A stretch of 64,000 nucleotides of DNA from Amphibacillus xylanus NBRC 15112 (lineage in GTDB: Bacteria; Bacillota; Bacilli; Bacillales; Amphibacillaceae). A program made the translations under genes and the position numbers. The stretch spans positions 1,984,001 to 2,048,000 of the forward strand of contig NC_018704.1 in assembly GCF_000307165.1 (NCBI RefSeq), read 5' to 3'. The notes under the pieces were generated by a model. It was not told the origin of the DNA. It did not search any database and saw only the letters and a list, made by a program, of their open reading frames with translations. This document shows, in pieces, positions 29,037 through 38,721 of the stretch. The number at the start of each line of letters is the position of its first letter. Position 1 is the stretch's first letter.

Positions 29037-29882
29037 TTATTTTTGATGCAATTGTCGATATTGTGTCGGTGTCATTCCTTCGCGTTGTTTAAACGTTGCA
29101 GCAAAATGGCTGACAGAATTAAAACCAACCATTCTCGCTATTTCTTTTAGAGTCATATCTTTTTCTGTAAGTAGAATCCGTTTTGCCTCTCGAATGCGTA
29201 ATTGAACTAAAAAGGAATACGGACTCAAGTTAAAGGTTTCGTGAAATAGTTTATTTAAGTATTGCGGGCTTAATTGAGCTTGATTAGAAATTTCCAATAG
29301 GCCAATATTTTTATGAAAAGCCTCTTCTAGCCATTCTACTACTGGTTTAATTTTTTCATAAGTTTGCATCCTAGAAATACGATTTTTCATGATAGCATGC
29401 TTGTTTAATGCGATAATAAATGAATAAATTTTTGCCGATAGATCCAGATTAATTGTTGATATCTCTGATTTTGAGTCTTGAATAAAGTTTAATATCTCAC
29501 TGATCATTTGATAGAATAGCTTTTTTTCTGATTCATGATAAACAAATGTATAATTCATCTCAAGAGCATCCATGATCTGCTCGATTGCTAAGCCGCTAAA
29601 TGTTAAGTACATAGTCGACCATTCCTTAGACTCTTGAGGATTTGGCTGATAGTTATGAGAGGTATAAGGTGTGATCAGAACACCATCACCTTGTTTTAAG
29701 ATAAATTGTTCCTGATTAATCTGAATCAATCCTTCACCTCGGGCAGTGTGAAGCCATTGGTAATACGGAAGACCTTCAGGACGATTAAACTGTAATTCCT
29801 GTGGATTATAGCCTATACTAGTCATATATAGTGGTAACGATTTTTCAATCGGGGAAAATGTATAGCGTACTTTTTTATTCAA
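29037..29882 (-). CDS. AraC-family transcriptional regulator
   Basis: A 281-residue regulator. The N-terminal half is a cupin-like sugar sensor (residues 20-110: LHTARGEGLIQINQEQF, LITPYTSHNY). The C-terminal domain has two helix-turn-helices: GLLEISNQAQLSPQYLNKLF and MTLKEIARMVGFNSVSHFAA, ending FKQREGMTPTQYRQ. The arrangement is that of sugar-responsive activators such as RafR/MsmR/RhaS types. It lies 158 bases upstream of the GH42 gene on the same strand, so activation of beta-galactosidase is inferred. Confidence 0.88.
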   Translation of the reverse strand: MNKKVRYTFSPIEKSLPLYMTSIGYNPQELQFNRPEGLPYYQWLHTARGEGLIQINQEQFILKQGDGVLITPYTSHNYQPNPQESKEWSTMYLTFSGLAIEQIMDALEMNYTFVYHESEKKLFYQMISEILNFIQDSKSEISTINLDLSAKIYSFIIALNKHAIMKNRISRMQTYEKIKPVVEWLEEAFHKNIGLLEISNQAQLSPQYLNKLFHETFNLSPYSFLVQLRIREAKRILLTEKDMTLKEIARMVGFNSVSHFAATFKQREGMTPTQYRQLHQK

Positions 29883-30074
29883 TCATACCCCACCTTTTTC
29901 TTAATCTATTTATGATTATATAAGTTTCTTTTGATCATGGGAAGAAATCATTGAGAATGTTGATAAATTTTCTGGTGTTAGCAAGAATTTTTGTAGGATA
30001 GCTAGTATTATATTATTAATTGTTTTACAATAGGTAATGGAAAATAGTTAACCAATCAAAGGAGCGAATTTTTA

Positions 30075-31031
30075 GTGGCTACTCATGATTTTAGTAAAGA
30101 AATGAAAGTGTTTAGTCTAAGTTCAAACAAAAGCCTAGCAAAAGGAATAGCTGAACTTTTAGGTCTTGAATTAGGTAAATTGTCAATCAAGACTTTTAGT
30201 GATGGAGAAATTCAAATTAATGTTGAGGAAAGTGTTCGAGGCTTTGATATTTATATTGTTCAATCAACAAATGATCCATCAGATCAACATATTATGGAGT
30301 TACTGATTTTACTTGATGCTTTTAGACGTGCATCAGCTAAAACGATTAATGTTGTGATACCTTACTACGGTTATGCACGACAAGATCGTAAGACAAAATC
30401 ACGTGAGCCAATTACAGCGAAATTAATTGCCGATATGATTGAAAAAGCTGGAGCAGATCGCGTTATCGTTATGGATCTACACGCATCTCAGGTACAAGGG
30501 TTTTTCCATATTCCTGTGGATCATATTAGCGGTCTACCAATTATTGCACCGTACTTTATCGAGAAAAATCTAGAAGACGTTGTTGTAGTAGCACCTGATC
30601 ATGGAAGTGTTAAACGTGCACGTCAGTTTGCTGATATGCTACACGCTCCAATTGCAATCTTAGATCGCCGTGGACCAAGAGAAGTAGATCATCCACTTCT
30701 TTCAGTTGTTGGTGATATTAAGGATAAGACAGTTATTCTTCTTGATGACATCATCGATACAGGTAGAAGAGTTTCAACAGGAGCTAAAGCACTTCATGAA
30801 CATGGAGCGAAAGAAATCTATGCTGCTTGTACACACCCAGTTCTTTCTGGAATTGCGACACAGTATATCGATGAATCACCAATTAAAGAAATGGTGCTGA
30901 CAGACACAATCTTTATCCAACCAGAATACCGTTCTGATAAAATGACGATTTTAAGCACTGCACCAATTTTCGCAGATGCAATCAAACGCGTTCACTTAGA
31001 AAAACCAGTCAGCTCACTGTTCAATTACTAA
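30075..31031 (+). CDS. prs: Ribose-phosphate pyrophosphokinase
   Basis: A 318-residue enzyme making PRPP from ribose 5-phosphate and ATP, for nucleotide, His and Trp synthesis. FSLSSNKSLAKGIAELL at the N-terminus, RQDRKTKSREPITAKLIADM near residue 102, metal-binding VMDLHASQVQGFF near residue 135, and the PRPP loop VILLDDIIDTGRR near residue 222 are all present. Start is GTG 30075 with AAAGGAG ahead. Usually prs follows glmU and precedes ctc or pth in Bacilli; here it stands alone, so it may be a second copy or relocated. Terminator at 31036. Confidence 0.95.
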   Translation: MATHDFSKEMKVFSLSSNKSLAKGIAELLGLELGKLSIKTFSDGEIQINVEESVRGFDIYIVQSTNDPSDQHIMELLILLDAFRRASAKTINVVIPYYGYARQDRKTKSREPITAKLIADMIEKAGADRVIVMDLHASQVQGFFHIPVDHISGLPIIAPYFIEKNLEDVVVVAPDHGSVKRARQFADMLHAPIAILDRRGPREVDHPLLSVVGDIKDKTVILLDDIIDTGRRVSTGAKALHEHGAKEIYAACTHPVLSGIATQYIDESPIKEMVLTDTIFIQPEYRSDKMTILSTAPIFADAIKRVHLEKPVSSLFNY

Positions 31032-31035
31032 TGAT

Positions 31036-31067
31036 AAAACCTTCACATCAAGTGAAGGTTTTTTTAC
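31036..31067 (+). terminator. Terminator of prs
   Basis: AAACCTTCAC pairs with GTGAAGGTTT, followed by a T-run. Confidence 0.85.
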
Positions 31068-31082
31068 TTTTAGTATTGTGTT

Positions 31083-31364
31083 ATGCGCGAATTCATAAAT
31101 TTACGCTCGATCTACGGATTTTATGCGCGATCTGAAAAATTTGCGCTCGATCTACGAAATTTACGTGCGAAATTAATGATTTGCGCTCGAAATGATGAAA
31201 AACTTATAGTAAGGAGTGCGCATTTTTCTTTTTGTGTGCGAACGCACTATCAAAGTGTGCGAAATTTCAAAATCGGGTGCGAACGCACTATCAGATAGTG
31301 CGAAATTATAAAATTGAGTGCGAATTTCGGGATTTATGTGCGTACGCACCCGAAATGGATATTT
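31083..31364. repeat. Degenerate 20-21 bp period array between prs and epimerase gene
   Basis: Six units of about 20 bases with cores GCGCGA, GCTCGA or GTGCGA followed by an AT-rich tail run to about 31200. After a spacer come six more units of 20-21 bases starting GTGCGAA or GTGCGTA, several with the palindromes GTGCGAACGCAC or GTGCGTACGCAC. The motif differs from the arrays at 19.1 and 47.7 kb, but period, degeneracy and convergent location are the same. The rest of the gap to 31452 holds nothing recognisable. Confidence 0.8.
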
Positions 31365-31452
31365 CACCCAACACGACGCGTGAATTTTTTCCCAAAACAA
31401 AAAGCCCATTGCATGATCACAGCGTTGGACTTAAATTTAATCACTATTTAGC

Positions 31453-32310
31453 TTAGACTACTTGAAAACTAATCCATGTTTCGAAGGCTTCACCTGGCTC
31501 GACAACAATAATTCCCTCTTCACTAGAAAGGTCACCGTCTTTTGCAGTCCAAGGCTCGATACACACAAAATCTCTACCTTCTTCTGACCACAATACAGTG
31601 TAGCGAAAATCTTTTGCCAGATCGATATGAACGTCAACATCTTCTAGTTGAGCATCAATATCTGTACGTTTATTTTCTAAAACGACGATTTCACTTAGTT
31701 TCTCTAAATCAATCTTACCTGTAAACGCTTTTGTCTCGCCGTCTTTACCGTCGTAATACACTTGTGCTCCGGTATCGATTGAAACAAATTTAGAATTTGT
31801 TTTAAAATACGGATGCAAGCCTGGATAAATTGGCATAGGATGACGTCCCGTATTGCGATAAGTTTGATAAATCATGAGTTGATCGTCTTTAAGTGTGTAA
31901 GTGAAAATCACTTCAAAATCAAATGGGTACACTTCTTTTGTTCCAATGCTGCTCTCAAATAAAATAGAAATAAACGCTTTATCTTCGTCAGCATATGTCT
32001 CAATTACTTCCCATGGGTGAATGCGGGCTAGTCCATGTTCTGGCATTTGATATTCCTGGTTATTCCACTTATATTGATCATCAGGTAGTTTACCTGAGAT
32101 AGGGAATAGAATCGGAATTCCGCCGCGAACATCTTGTTTACGATCGTAAAATGATTCATCATTTAAGTAAAGCTTTTCTTCCCCGTTTGTACCGTAACCA
32201 ATAATAATGCCACCACGTTCTGGGCAAACCGTAATCCATGATGTACCTTCCTCGTTTTTGAGTTGGTACAGCTGAAACATTTGCTTTTCAAAACTTTCAA
32301 TTTTATACAT
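31453..32310 (-). CDS. Aldose 1-epimerase family protein (YeaD-like hexose-phosphate epimerase)
   Basis: A 285-residue galactose mutarotase-like beta sandwich. RGGIPILFPISGKLP near residue 62, EHGLARIHPWEV with the binding His-His pair near 90, YPGLHPYFK with the catalytic His near 164, and FVCIEPWTAKDG with the catalytic Glu near 247. The GGIPILFP signature is closer to the glucose-6-phosphate 1-epimerase (YeaD) branch than to GalM. It would speed interconversion of sugar anomers in the cytosol. ATG 32310 has AAGGGG upstream. Monocistronic. Confidence 0.85.
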   Translation of the reverse strand: MYKIESFEKQMFQLYQLKNEEGTSWITVCPERGGIIIGYGTNGEEKLYLNDESFYDRKQDVRGGIPILFPISGKLPDDQYKWNNQEYQMPEHGLARIHPWEVIETYADEDKAFISILFESSIGTKEVYPFDFEVIFTYTLKDDQLMIYQTYRNTGRHPMPIYPGLHPYFKTNSKFVSIDTGAQVYYDGKDGETKAFTGKIDLEKLSEIVVLENKRTDIDAQLEDVDVHIDLAKDFRYTVLWSEEGRDFVCIEPWTAKDGDLSSEEGIIVVEPGEAFETWISFQVV

Positions 32311-32510
32311 ATGTTAGATATCCCCTTAATATTTTTAACTATCTATCTCTATCTATCTAATCAAATGTAGTCTAGGTAACTAAATACCTATAGCTAAATA
32401 AAAGCACAGTAATTACATTATACTAGATCTACTAGACTTTTAAAATATTTTTCGTAAATTTTTTTACAGAGAGTTAATAAAAAAGTCGAATATTAGTAGA
32501 TTCAAATGAA

Positions 32511-32546
32511 AAAATCGAACCATCAACTCAAAATGGTCCGATTTTT
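32511..32546. terminator. Bidirectional-looking terminator
   Basis: AAAATCG-ACCAT pairs with ATGGT-CGATTTTT; A-flank and T-flank on the two sides. It ends relP transcription. Confidence 0.75.
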
Positions 32547-32557
32547 ATCCATACTTA

Positions 32558-33307
32558 TTACATCCAATTCACTTGTGTTAATCGATTAATAAATGCTACT
32601 GGAAAACGAAATTGCTCGTCATTAATTTGGATCGTTTCAACTTCTTCGTCTTCTTCTTGATTTGATTTAATTAAATTCACTTCTGTATGAAGTGCCTCCA
32701 TTTTCTTATCAAGCATATGTGCGACCTCTGCCGCTTCAGCTAACTCGTGCTTAATATGTTCAGGGATTTCCCGATTATATTTATAGAAAATTTTGTGCTC
32801 TAATGATGCCCAAAAGTCCATCGCAATTGTGCGGATTTGGATCTCGACTAGTACGCGTTGTTCACGATCGGTCATAAATACTGGTACTTCTACAATGAGG
32901 TGTAGACTACGATAGCCATTACCTTTTGGATTATTAATATAGTCTTTCTCTTCAATAATATTAACATCCCCATGCTCTTCCAACATTCTATGTATGACAT
33001 AAATATCAGATTCAAAAGAGCAGGTAATTCTAAGTCCGGCAATATCTCGGATATTTTTACGGATTGACTCTAAAGTTAGCGGACAACCTTTCTTCTGTGC
33101 TTTGCGCATAATACTTTCAGGTGTTTTGACTCTAGAGGTGACATGTTCAATTGGATTATAGTCGTGGATATGTTTAAATTCACTTTTTAATAAATCTATT
33201 TTAGTTTTCAATTGCTCGAGAGCAAATTTATATCCCATCAAAAATCGTAGTAGTTCTTTTTTTCTATCTTTAAAATGATTAGGATTGATTTCAAGCTCTT
33301 CTTTCAT
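32558..33307 (-). CDS. relP: Small alarmone synthetase
   Basis: A 249-residue single-domain (p)ppGpp synthetase. It has the RelA/SpoT nucleotidyltransferase motifs HNPIEH-like NPIEHVTSRVKTPESIMRK, NIRDIAGLRITCSF, GNGYRSLHLIVEVP and VEIQIRTIAMDFWASLEHKI, with no hydrolase, TGS or ACT domains. The stretch YKFALEQLKTKI and the ASLEHKIFYKYN motif resemble B. subtilis YwaC (RelP/SAS2) more than YjbM (RelQ). It would be controlled mainly by transcription, typically in cell-wall or alkaline stress. ATG 33307 follows AAAGGAG. The acidic 20-residue tail (NQEEDEEVETIQ) is an addition of unknown role. Confidence 0.9.
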   Translation of the reverse strand: MKEELEINPNHFKDRKKELLRFLMGYKFALEQLKTKIDLLKSEFKHIHDYNPIEHVTSRVKTPESIMRKAQKKGCPLTLESIRKNIRDIAGLRITCSFESDIYVIHRMLEEHGDVNIIEEKDYINNPKGNGYRSLHLIVEVPVFMTDREQRVLVEIQIRTIAMDFWASLEHKIFYKYNREIPEHIKHELAEAAEVAHMLDKKMEALHTEVNLIKSNQEEDEEVETIQINDEQFRFPVAFINRLTQVNWM

Positions 33308-33480
33308 AACGAATTAACTCCTTTAATCGTTTTTGCCTACGTCCTTATTTTAACATAGGCAGCGTTTATAAAGCCAAAGAAATGGACAGGCATTTATATC
33401 CTATTAAACGAACGAATCGGAAAAAACTTGCAATTGACCATCATTCTGTACATAATTAACTTAGAAAGTGAGGTTTTGAT

Positions 33481-34134
33481 ATGAATAAAGTCAATACATT
33501 TAGTTTAGGTGAAGAAATTGCAAATGCGATTACACATGGTGTTGGAACGGTATTAAGTGTTGCTGGATTGGTGGTTCTAATCATATTTTCCGCCCTTTAC
33601 GGGTCCGCTTGGCACGTTGTCAGTTTTACGATTTTTGGTGTGACGATGGTGTTTTTATATACATCATCAACTTTATTGCACAGCTTACCAAATGGCAGGG
33701 CAAAAAATGTGTTTGAAATTCTTGATCATTCGTCGATTTACTTTTTTATCGCTGGGACATATACACCGTTTTTATTAGTTGTGATTCGTGGGACGTTGGG
33801 ATGGACTTTATTCGGTATCGTTTGGGGTATGGCAATTGCGGGGACAATCTTTAAAGTATTTTTCGTCAAACGGTTTGTGCTCTTTTCAACTGTCATGTAT
33901 GTCTTAATGGGATGGCTCATTGTCTTTGCTTGGCCAACGCTAACTGAGCAATTAGCAAAAGGCGGGATTATCCTCTTAATGCTTGGTGGTCTACTATATA
34001 CACTTGGTGCGATATTTTATGTTTGGCGCTTTTTCAAATTCCACCATATGGTGTGGCATTTATTTGTCTTAACCGCAACAATCCTCCATTATTTTGCGAT
34101 CCTTATCTATGTTTTACCGATTTCAATATCATAA
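33481..34134 (+). CDS. trhA: Hemolysin III / PAQR family membrane protein
   Basis: A 217-residue protein with seven membrane helices. Family residues are visible: EEIANAITHGVG at the N-terminus, SSTLLHSLP, FEILDHSSIYFFIAGTYTPF near residue 80, and VWHLFVLTATILHYFAI near the C-terminus. The conserved Ser, Asp and His residues form the zinc site of PAQR proteins. In bacteria the family (TrhA) has been tied to membrane energetics and lipid homeostasis; the substrate is unknown. AGTGAGG precedes ATG 33481. Transcribed alone, converging on the LCP gene. Confidence 0.88.
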   Translation: MNKVNTFSLGEEIANAITHGVGTVLSVAGLVVLIIFSALYGSAWHVVSFTIFGVTMVFLYTSSTLLHSLPNGRAKNVFEILDHSSIYFFIAGTYTPFLLVVIRGTLGWTLFGIVWGMAIAGTIFKVFFVKRFVLFSTVMYVLMGWLIVFAWPTLTEQLAKGGIILLMLGGLLYTLGAIFYVWRFFKFHHMVWHLFVLTATILHYFAILIYVLPISIS

Positions 34135-34142
34135 TATAAAAA

Positions 34143-34182
34143 ACGAGTGATTCTGTTTTAAAACAACAGGTATCACTCGCTT
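34143..34182. terminator. Terminator between trhA and LCP genes
   Basis: CGAGTGAT pairs with ATCACTCG around an AT-rich loop, with A and T flanks. Confidence 0.65.
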
Positions 34183-34202
34183 TATTTGATTTAGCTAATC
34201 AA

Positions 34203-35132
34203 TTAAGAGTCAATCATATCTCTTACTTTGGCAATTTCCTCATCGCTGATTAAATAATAATATATACCATCGATTGTCGTTCCAGTACCTTCCATCCGGT
34301 AATTGACGACATTACGTCTTGTATTGCGATAATTTGTAATGAGCGAAATCATGTCGTTAAACTCCATGTTCGTGCCCATATTTTCGCCTAAAATGTTCGT
34401 CAGTTCAACAACACGTGTCGCATTGGCAACTGTTGCACCCTCATTCACAATTCCCTCAATGACTTTACGTTGGCGATCAGTTCTACCAAAGTCGCCTTTA
34501 GGGTCTTGCTTTCTCATGCGCACATAACTTAACGTTTTATCGCCATCAAGCTCCACAGGACCAACAGGGAAATTGTAACCACCAGCACTAAATTCTAACT
34601 CATTTTGAATTGTAATCGTACCAAGTGCATCAACAAGTTCCGCTAAACCACTCATATTAATTCTAACAAAATAATCAAACTCGACGCCTAAAAAGTTTTC
34701 AACTGTTTCAATTGCCATATCAGCACCACCATATGCATAGGCGTGGTTGATCTTTTCAACTGTACCGCGACCAACGATTGTTGCTCTTGTGTCACGCGGG
34801 ATACTAATCATTTGCATTTCTTCAGTCTCTGGTTTTAATGTCATCACAATCACTGCATCCGAACGACCACGATCTGATGATTCTGCATCGATCCCTAAAA
34901 GTAGAATATTAATATTTTCACGTTCTTTAATTTTCTTTTGAGTAAGTTCAGGGTCAATTGACGTTACAGCTTCATACATTTTATTATCAACATTCTTCTT
35001 TACACCATTAAAAATGTAAGCAGCATATAGTCCAACTGTTAAAATAATTATACCAATGATGATCAAGGGTGTTAAGACCCACCAATTTCTTTTCTTTTTC
35101 GGTTTCAGGCTTTTATTTTCTTGTTGATCCAT
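34203..35132 (-). CDS. LytR-CpsA-Psr (LCP) family phosphotransferase
   Basis: About 309 residues: a Lys-rich cytosolic start (KPKKKRN), one membrane helix (WVLTPLIIIGIIILTVGLYA) and an extracellular LCP domain. Catalytic and lipid-binding landmarks are INILLLGID, DRGRSDAVIVMTL, MISIPRDTRA, INHAYAYGG, LSYVRMRKQDPKGDFGRTDR. Such enzymes attach teichoic acids or other glycopolymers to peptidoglycan. ATG 35132 is favoured by spacing from AGGACG. A single gene, with a short final region (TTIDGIYYYLISDEE) after the core. Confidence 0.9.
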   Translation of the reverse strand: MDQQENKSLKPKKKRNWWVLTPLIIIGIIILTVGLYAAYIFNGVKKNVDNKMYEAVTSIDPELTQKKIKERENINILLLGIDAESSDRGRSDAVIVMTLKPETEEMQMISIPRDTRATIVGRGTVEKINHAYAYGGADMAIETVENFLGVEFDYFVRINMSGLAELVDALGTITIQNELEFSAGGYNFPVGPVELDGDKTLSYVRMRKQDPKGDFGRTDRQRKVIEGIVNEGATVANATRVVELTNILGENMGTNMEFNDMISLITNYRNTRRNVVNYRMEGTGTTIDGIYYYLISDEEIAKVRDMIDS

Positions 35133-35232
35133 CGTCATCGTCCTATCTAATAAAAGTTATCGTTAATAACAATAGTATAACAAATTTTTCAGAAGAAACT
35201 AGTTTTTTACATGTTTTTTTCTAAAAATTCGA

Positions 35233-36498
35233 CTAATTATTACTTAGTACGCGTCGATTATTGCGTACTTGTTCTATAACTTGGTTATGTGTTTGTTGGA
35301 AAAAGGTTTCATTTAGTGGATAACCTTGATTCACTCGATAAACACTATTTTCCCATAATAATTGAGCTGTCTTATCAAGCATGGATGGTTTGCCGATTGC
35401 TGGTTGATTCAACACTTCTAAATAAAACTCACCTAAATTGTCTTGATCAAACAGTGGATGATTTGTTGACAACGCGTGGAGATTTAATAAATCGTCTGAA
35501 AGTGCTCGAACAAGATTCCAAACGATACTTTTATTATTCGCATTTTTAGGGATTGTAGCCACTAATCCCGTTTCTTTATCGATGCCGCGCATGCCAAACG
35601 GAAGTGTCGTTACACGCCACTTGCCTTCTTGCTCTGGGAACCAATCATGAATAATATCGTCCATAAAGCTAGCGCCTTGAATCATCACTAGTCGATCATT
35701 CTTTAAGGCCTGGTGTCCTGGCGTTCGCCAAATTGACAGGTCAAGATCATAATCTAGTCGATCCAACTCAATTAATACGTCAATTAAGTTTGAAAAAGGC
35801 TCTGCTTGATATAGGTACTGATAGTCACCATCAAATGGATATGTCGTATCGAGTGCCCACTCTAAAATCGTTTGAGTTGATTCATATGCATAAAGGCCAT
35901 CTTCATACAGTGTGGTCACCATATTTAGCCAATTGTCAACATCACTAATATATGCTGCTAATTCATCTGGATCAGTCGGAAAACCATATTCCCCAAGAAT
36001 ATCCGCTCGATACAATGTTACATAAGGGAAAAAATGAATCGGAAAACCATACATTTCTCCATCATCATTAATATATTTCTCTAACTCACGTGTTGGACGT
36101 TTGCTAAAAAATTGATGGTTATAATATGGCTCAACATTTAATGTTTCAAACATATCTAAACCTGAGAAAGCACCGACATCTTGTGCAGAGATAATCATTA
36201 AATCTGGCTCATTGTTTGTTAATAATGCTTCATAATAAGTATCGACTAAATCCAATCGATCAACAACTGTCACTTCAAATTCATATTCTTCATACTGATG
36301 ACTGAAATATCTTAGTGTATTTGAAACGACATCTTCAGGAGTCCAAATTTCAATTAATTTATTATTATTGATCTCATTTTCTGAAACTAAGCTTGGACTT
36401 TCAGAAAAATAACTCTGATACTCCTTTTCCTCAGGTAACTGACAGGCGACTAGGATTAAAATTAGAATTAAACTGATCATGAATTTGACAGTCCGCAT
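35233..36498 (-). CDS. Extracellular solute-binding lipoprotein coupled to a diguanylate cyclase
   Basis: A 421-residue lipoprotein. Signal peptide MISLILILILVACQ with lipobox LVAC (Cys19); then a family-1 type sugar-binding fold (WTPEDVVSNTLRYF, EPDLMIISAQDVGAF, YGFPIHFFPYVTLYRADIL, KWRVTTLPFGMRGIDK). It starts 2 bases after the upstream diguanylate cyclase gene, with AGAGGT ahead, and no permease or ATPase genes follow. So it is more likely a sensor partner for the cyclase's extracellular domain than a transport component; this is inference from context. Confidence 0.78.
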   Translation of the reverse strand: MRTVKFMISLILILILVACQLPEEKEYQSYFSESPSLVSENEINNNKLIEIWTPEDVVSNTLRYFSHQYEEYEFEVTVVDRLDLVDTYYEALLTNNEPDLMIISAQDVGAFSGLDMFETLNVEPYYNHQFFSKRPTRELEKYINDDGEMYGFPIHFFPYVTLYRADILGEYGFPTDPDELAAYISDVDNWLNMVTTLYEDGLYAYESTQTILEWALDTTYPFDGDYQYLYQAEPFSNLIDVLIELDRLDYDLDLSIWRTPGHQALKNDRLVMIQGASFMDDIIHDWFPEQEGKWRVTTLPFGMRGIDKETGLVATIPKNANNKSIVWNLVRALSDDLLNLHALSTNHPLFDQDNLGEFYLEVLNQPAIGKPSMLDKTAQLLWENSVYRVNQGYPLNETFFQQTHNQVIEQVRNNRRVLSNN

Positions 36499-36500
36499 AG

Positions 36501-38306
36501 TTAATTACCTCTTTCAGGTGCAAAATTTATGCCTTGTTTTTCTTTGTTTTTTAGTTCATACATGGCCTGGTCTGCTGCATTAAGTAATGCATCAATTGAG
36601 TCTCCATGATTCGGATATAAACTAACACCAATACTTGCAGAAATATAAACATCGTCACCTTTAATCTTAAATGGTTTCGATAATTCTGTAAGGATTGACT
36701 CACCTAATTGCTTAACGTCTTCAAATTCTCGATGACGAACAACCCCGATAAACTCATCCCCAGCGAGGCGATAAAAGCTTAACTGATCACAATCATCACA
36801 TAACGCTCGAAAACGATCGGCAATATCAATTAATAATTGATCACCACTACTGTGACCGTACGTATCATTGACAAGCTTAAATTTATCAAAATCAATAAAC
36901 AAAATCGCAAATTGGTCAATACGCTGTTCCAATAAATCCTCTAAATCAAGATAGAATGAACGACGATTTGGAAGTAATGTTAAATTGTCATGATGGGCAA
37001 CTTGATAAAGTGCTTGCTCTGACTTTTGTAATTGTTCTGTTTTTTCCTCTAATTCTAAGAACATCTTTTTCAGGCGATCGCCTACAATGCCTATATTTAC
37101 GGCAAGCTGAGAAAACTCGAATATTCTAGAAACAGGAACTGTAATCTCATTCTGATCTAGCATCGTTGATGGCAACTTAGATGCGAGCGTATTTAATTGT
37201 GAAAGCTGTCGCGTTAATATACCATCAGCTATTAAACCAAAAATAAATGCTGAGAAAAAGACTATTAAGATTAATAAATAATATAAAAATAGCTCTGAAA
37301 CAAACGGAATAAACTGACTAGGTAAAGGCATGATCAAATGAATGTCTTTATCTAAAATAGTCGTTCTATGCAAAAAGTGACCATTATACCAATTATGAAT
37401 CGCTTCACCAGTTGAGTCGATCCAAATATCTTGATGTTCACTTAATTCTATAATGTATCCACGCTTCATCTTCTGATCGAGGAATCGATAATCGATGGCA
37501 TCAGCAGTATTGGTAAACAATGACTGGTCTTCATTAAATACATATACAGTAGTGTCTGTATCCGCAACAAATTGCTCGATTAATTGATTAAAGAAACCAC
37601 GTTCAACTGTGGAACCTAATAGGAATCTTTGAACTTCTCGCTCATCTAATCGATTAATATACTCATTTATAACATTATCAAAGCTAGCTGCTCGTTCTTC
37701 ATAATAATGAACTGTTTCACTATATTTAATAAAAATATTCATTCCGGTAATTAAGATTAATGGTAAAATCGCCACTACGACAATGACATTAAAGATCACT
37801 TGACCAAAAAAGATCGGGCGCTTTAATGTAATTCCTTTTCTTAAATAAGGCATGTACGGGAAGTAAACAGTAACTAAATCGATAAATAGAGCAATAAGAA
37901 TATATAAAATACTATGTTGGATATAAACAAAGAATATAAGAAAAGTCAGTTCGTCAAATCCTAAATAAAAATAATTGAACAGGAAATTTATTGACGCAAG
38001 AATTAACACAGTCAAAAATGTCCAAGTAAACAAATCCTTTTTCTTGCGATTATAAAATAAAGCTAGAATGATCGTATGAATTAATGCAGTAATCGCAAAG
38101 CGTAAATTTCCAGATTCAAAAAAGATTAGTGTACTAATAAGTGTACTAGTTATAACTGCATAATGAAGCGGCAAAAACCGAACAGCTAACATATATCCTA
38201 TTAATGATAGATTAATAGAAATTCCAAAAAACACAGGCAAATTTAATAAGTGAGCACAAAAACTAGTTACAATGATTATTATAGCTATTGAAAGGTTTCT
38301 TCTCAT
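36501..38306 (-). CDS. Membrane diguanylate cyclase (GGDEF domain)
   Basis: About 601 residues. Six N-terminal membrane helices (to about residue 190), an extracellular sensor of about 130 residues (YSETVHYYEERAASFDN ... HLIMPLP), another helix (LFLYYLLILIVFFSAFIF), a HAMP-like/coiled-coil linker (FLELEEKTEQLQKSEQALYQ), then GGDEF domain: LTLLPNRRSF, FIDFDKFKLVNDTYGHSSGD and RLAGDEF in place of GGDEF, a substitution seen in active cyclases. No RxxD inhibitory site is visible just before it. It would make cyclic di-GMP in response to an external cue. ATG 38306 follows GGGAGATGC. Operon with the binding lipoprotein. Confidence 0.88.
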   Translation of the reverse strand: MRRNLSIAIIIIVTSFCAHLLNLPVFFGISINLSLIGYMLAVRFLPLHYAVITSTLISTLIFFESGNLRFAITALIHTIILALFYNRKKKDLFTWTFLTVLILASINFLFNYFYLGFDELTFLIFFVYIQHSILYILIALFIDLVTVYFPYMPYLRKGITLKRPIFFGQVIFNVIVVVAILPLILITGMNIFIKYSETVHYYEERAASFDNVINEYINRLDEREVQRFLLGSTVERGFFNQLIEQFVADTDTTVYVFNEDQSLFTNTADAIDYRFLDQKMKRGYIIELSEHQDIWIDSTGEAIHNWYNGHFLHRTTILDKDIHLIMPLPSQFIPFVSELFLYYLLILIVFFSAFIFGLIADGILTRQLSQLNTLASKLPSTMLDQNEITVPVSRIFEFSQLAVNIGIVGDRLKKMFLELEEKTEQLQKSEQALYQVAHHDNLTLLPNRRSFYLDLEDLLEQRIDQFAILFIDFDKFKLVNDTYGHSSGDQLLIDIADRFRALCDDCDQLSFYRLAGDEFIGVVRHREFEDVKQLGESILTELSKPFKIKGDDVYISASIGVSLYPNHGDSIDALLNAADQAMYELKNKEKQGINFAPERGN

Positions 38307-38721
38307 TGGCCTGCATCTCCCACTGATTAACAAATATGATCAATTTTATTATATGACTAAAGTAGCTACATAACATAGCGTTTAATTATGAATCCGCTTT
38401 CTCACTTATATTATAAGTAATTTCGAGTAATTTGTATCCCATTTTCAGAATTGCATTACTTTTTTACTAATTAATATCTATATTAAGCGTTTTACCGAGT
38501 TTATCTAGTCATACATTACCGCAGAAACTCGCTAATAACTATGAATTTATTGTAGAATAATTGACCATCATGCTTCTCGGTTTTGCTAGTTTACAAACGT
38601 TAATGATAGATTTCGAAGTTTACAACTTAATGACAGTCACGTTAAATCAACTGAAATATAGATTATTAGCAAAAATCATGGGTAAACAAATAATGAAGCA
38701 CAAAACAAGGAGGATGACAAC
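38307..38721. other. Intergenic region upstream of cyclase and small lipoprotein genes
   Basis: 415 AT-rich bases between divergent genes, presumably holding both promoters. I see no gene, long hairpin or repeat, other than the good ribosome site AAGGAGG for the gene at 38722. Confidence 0.5.
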
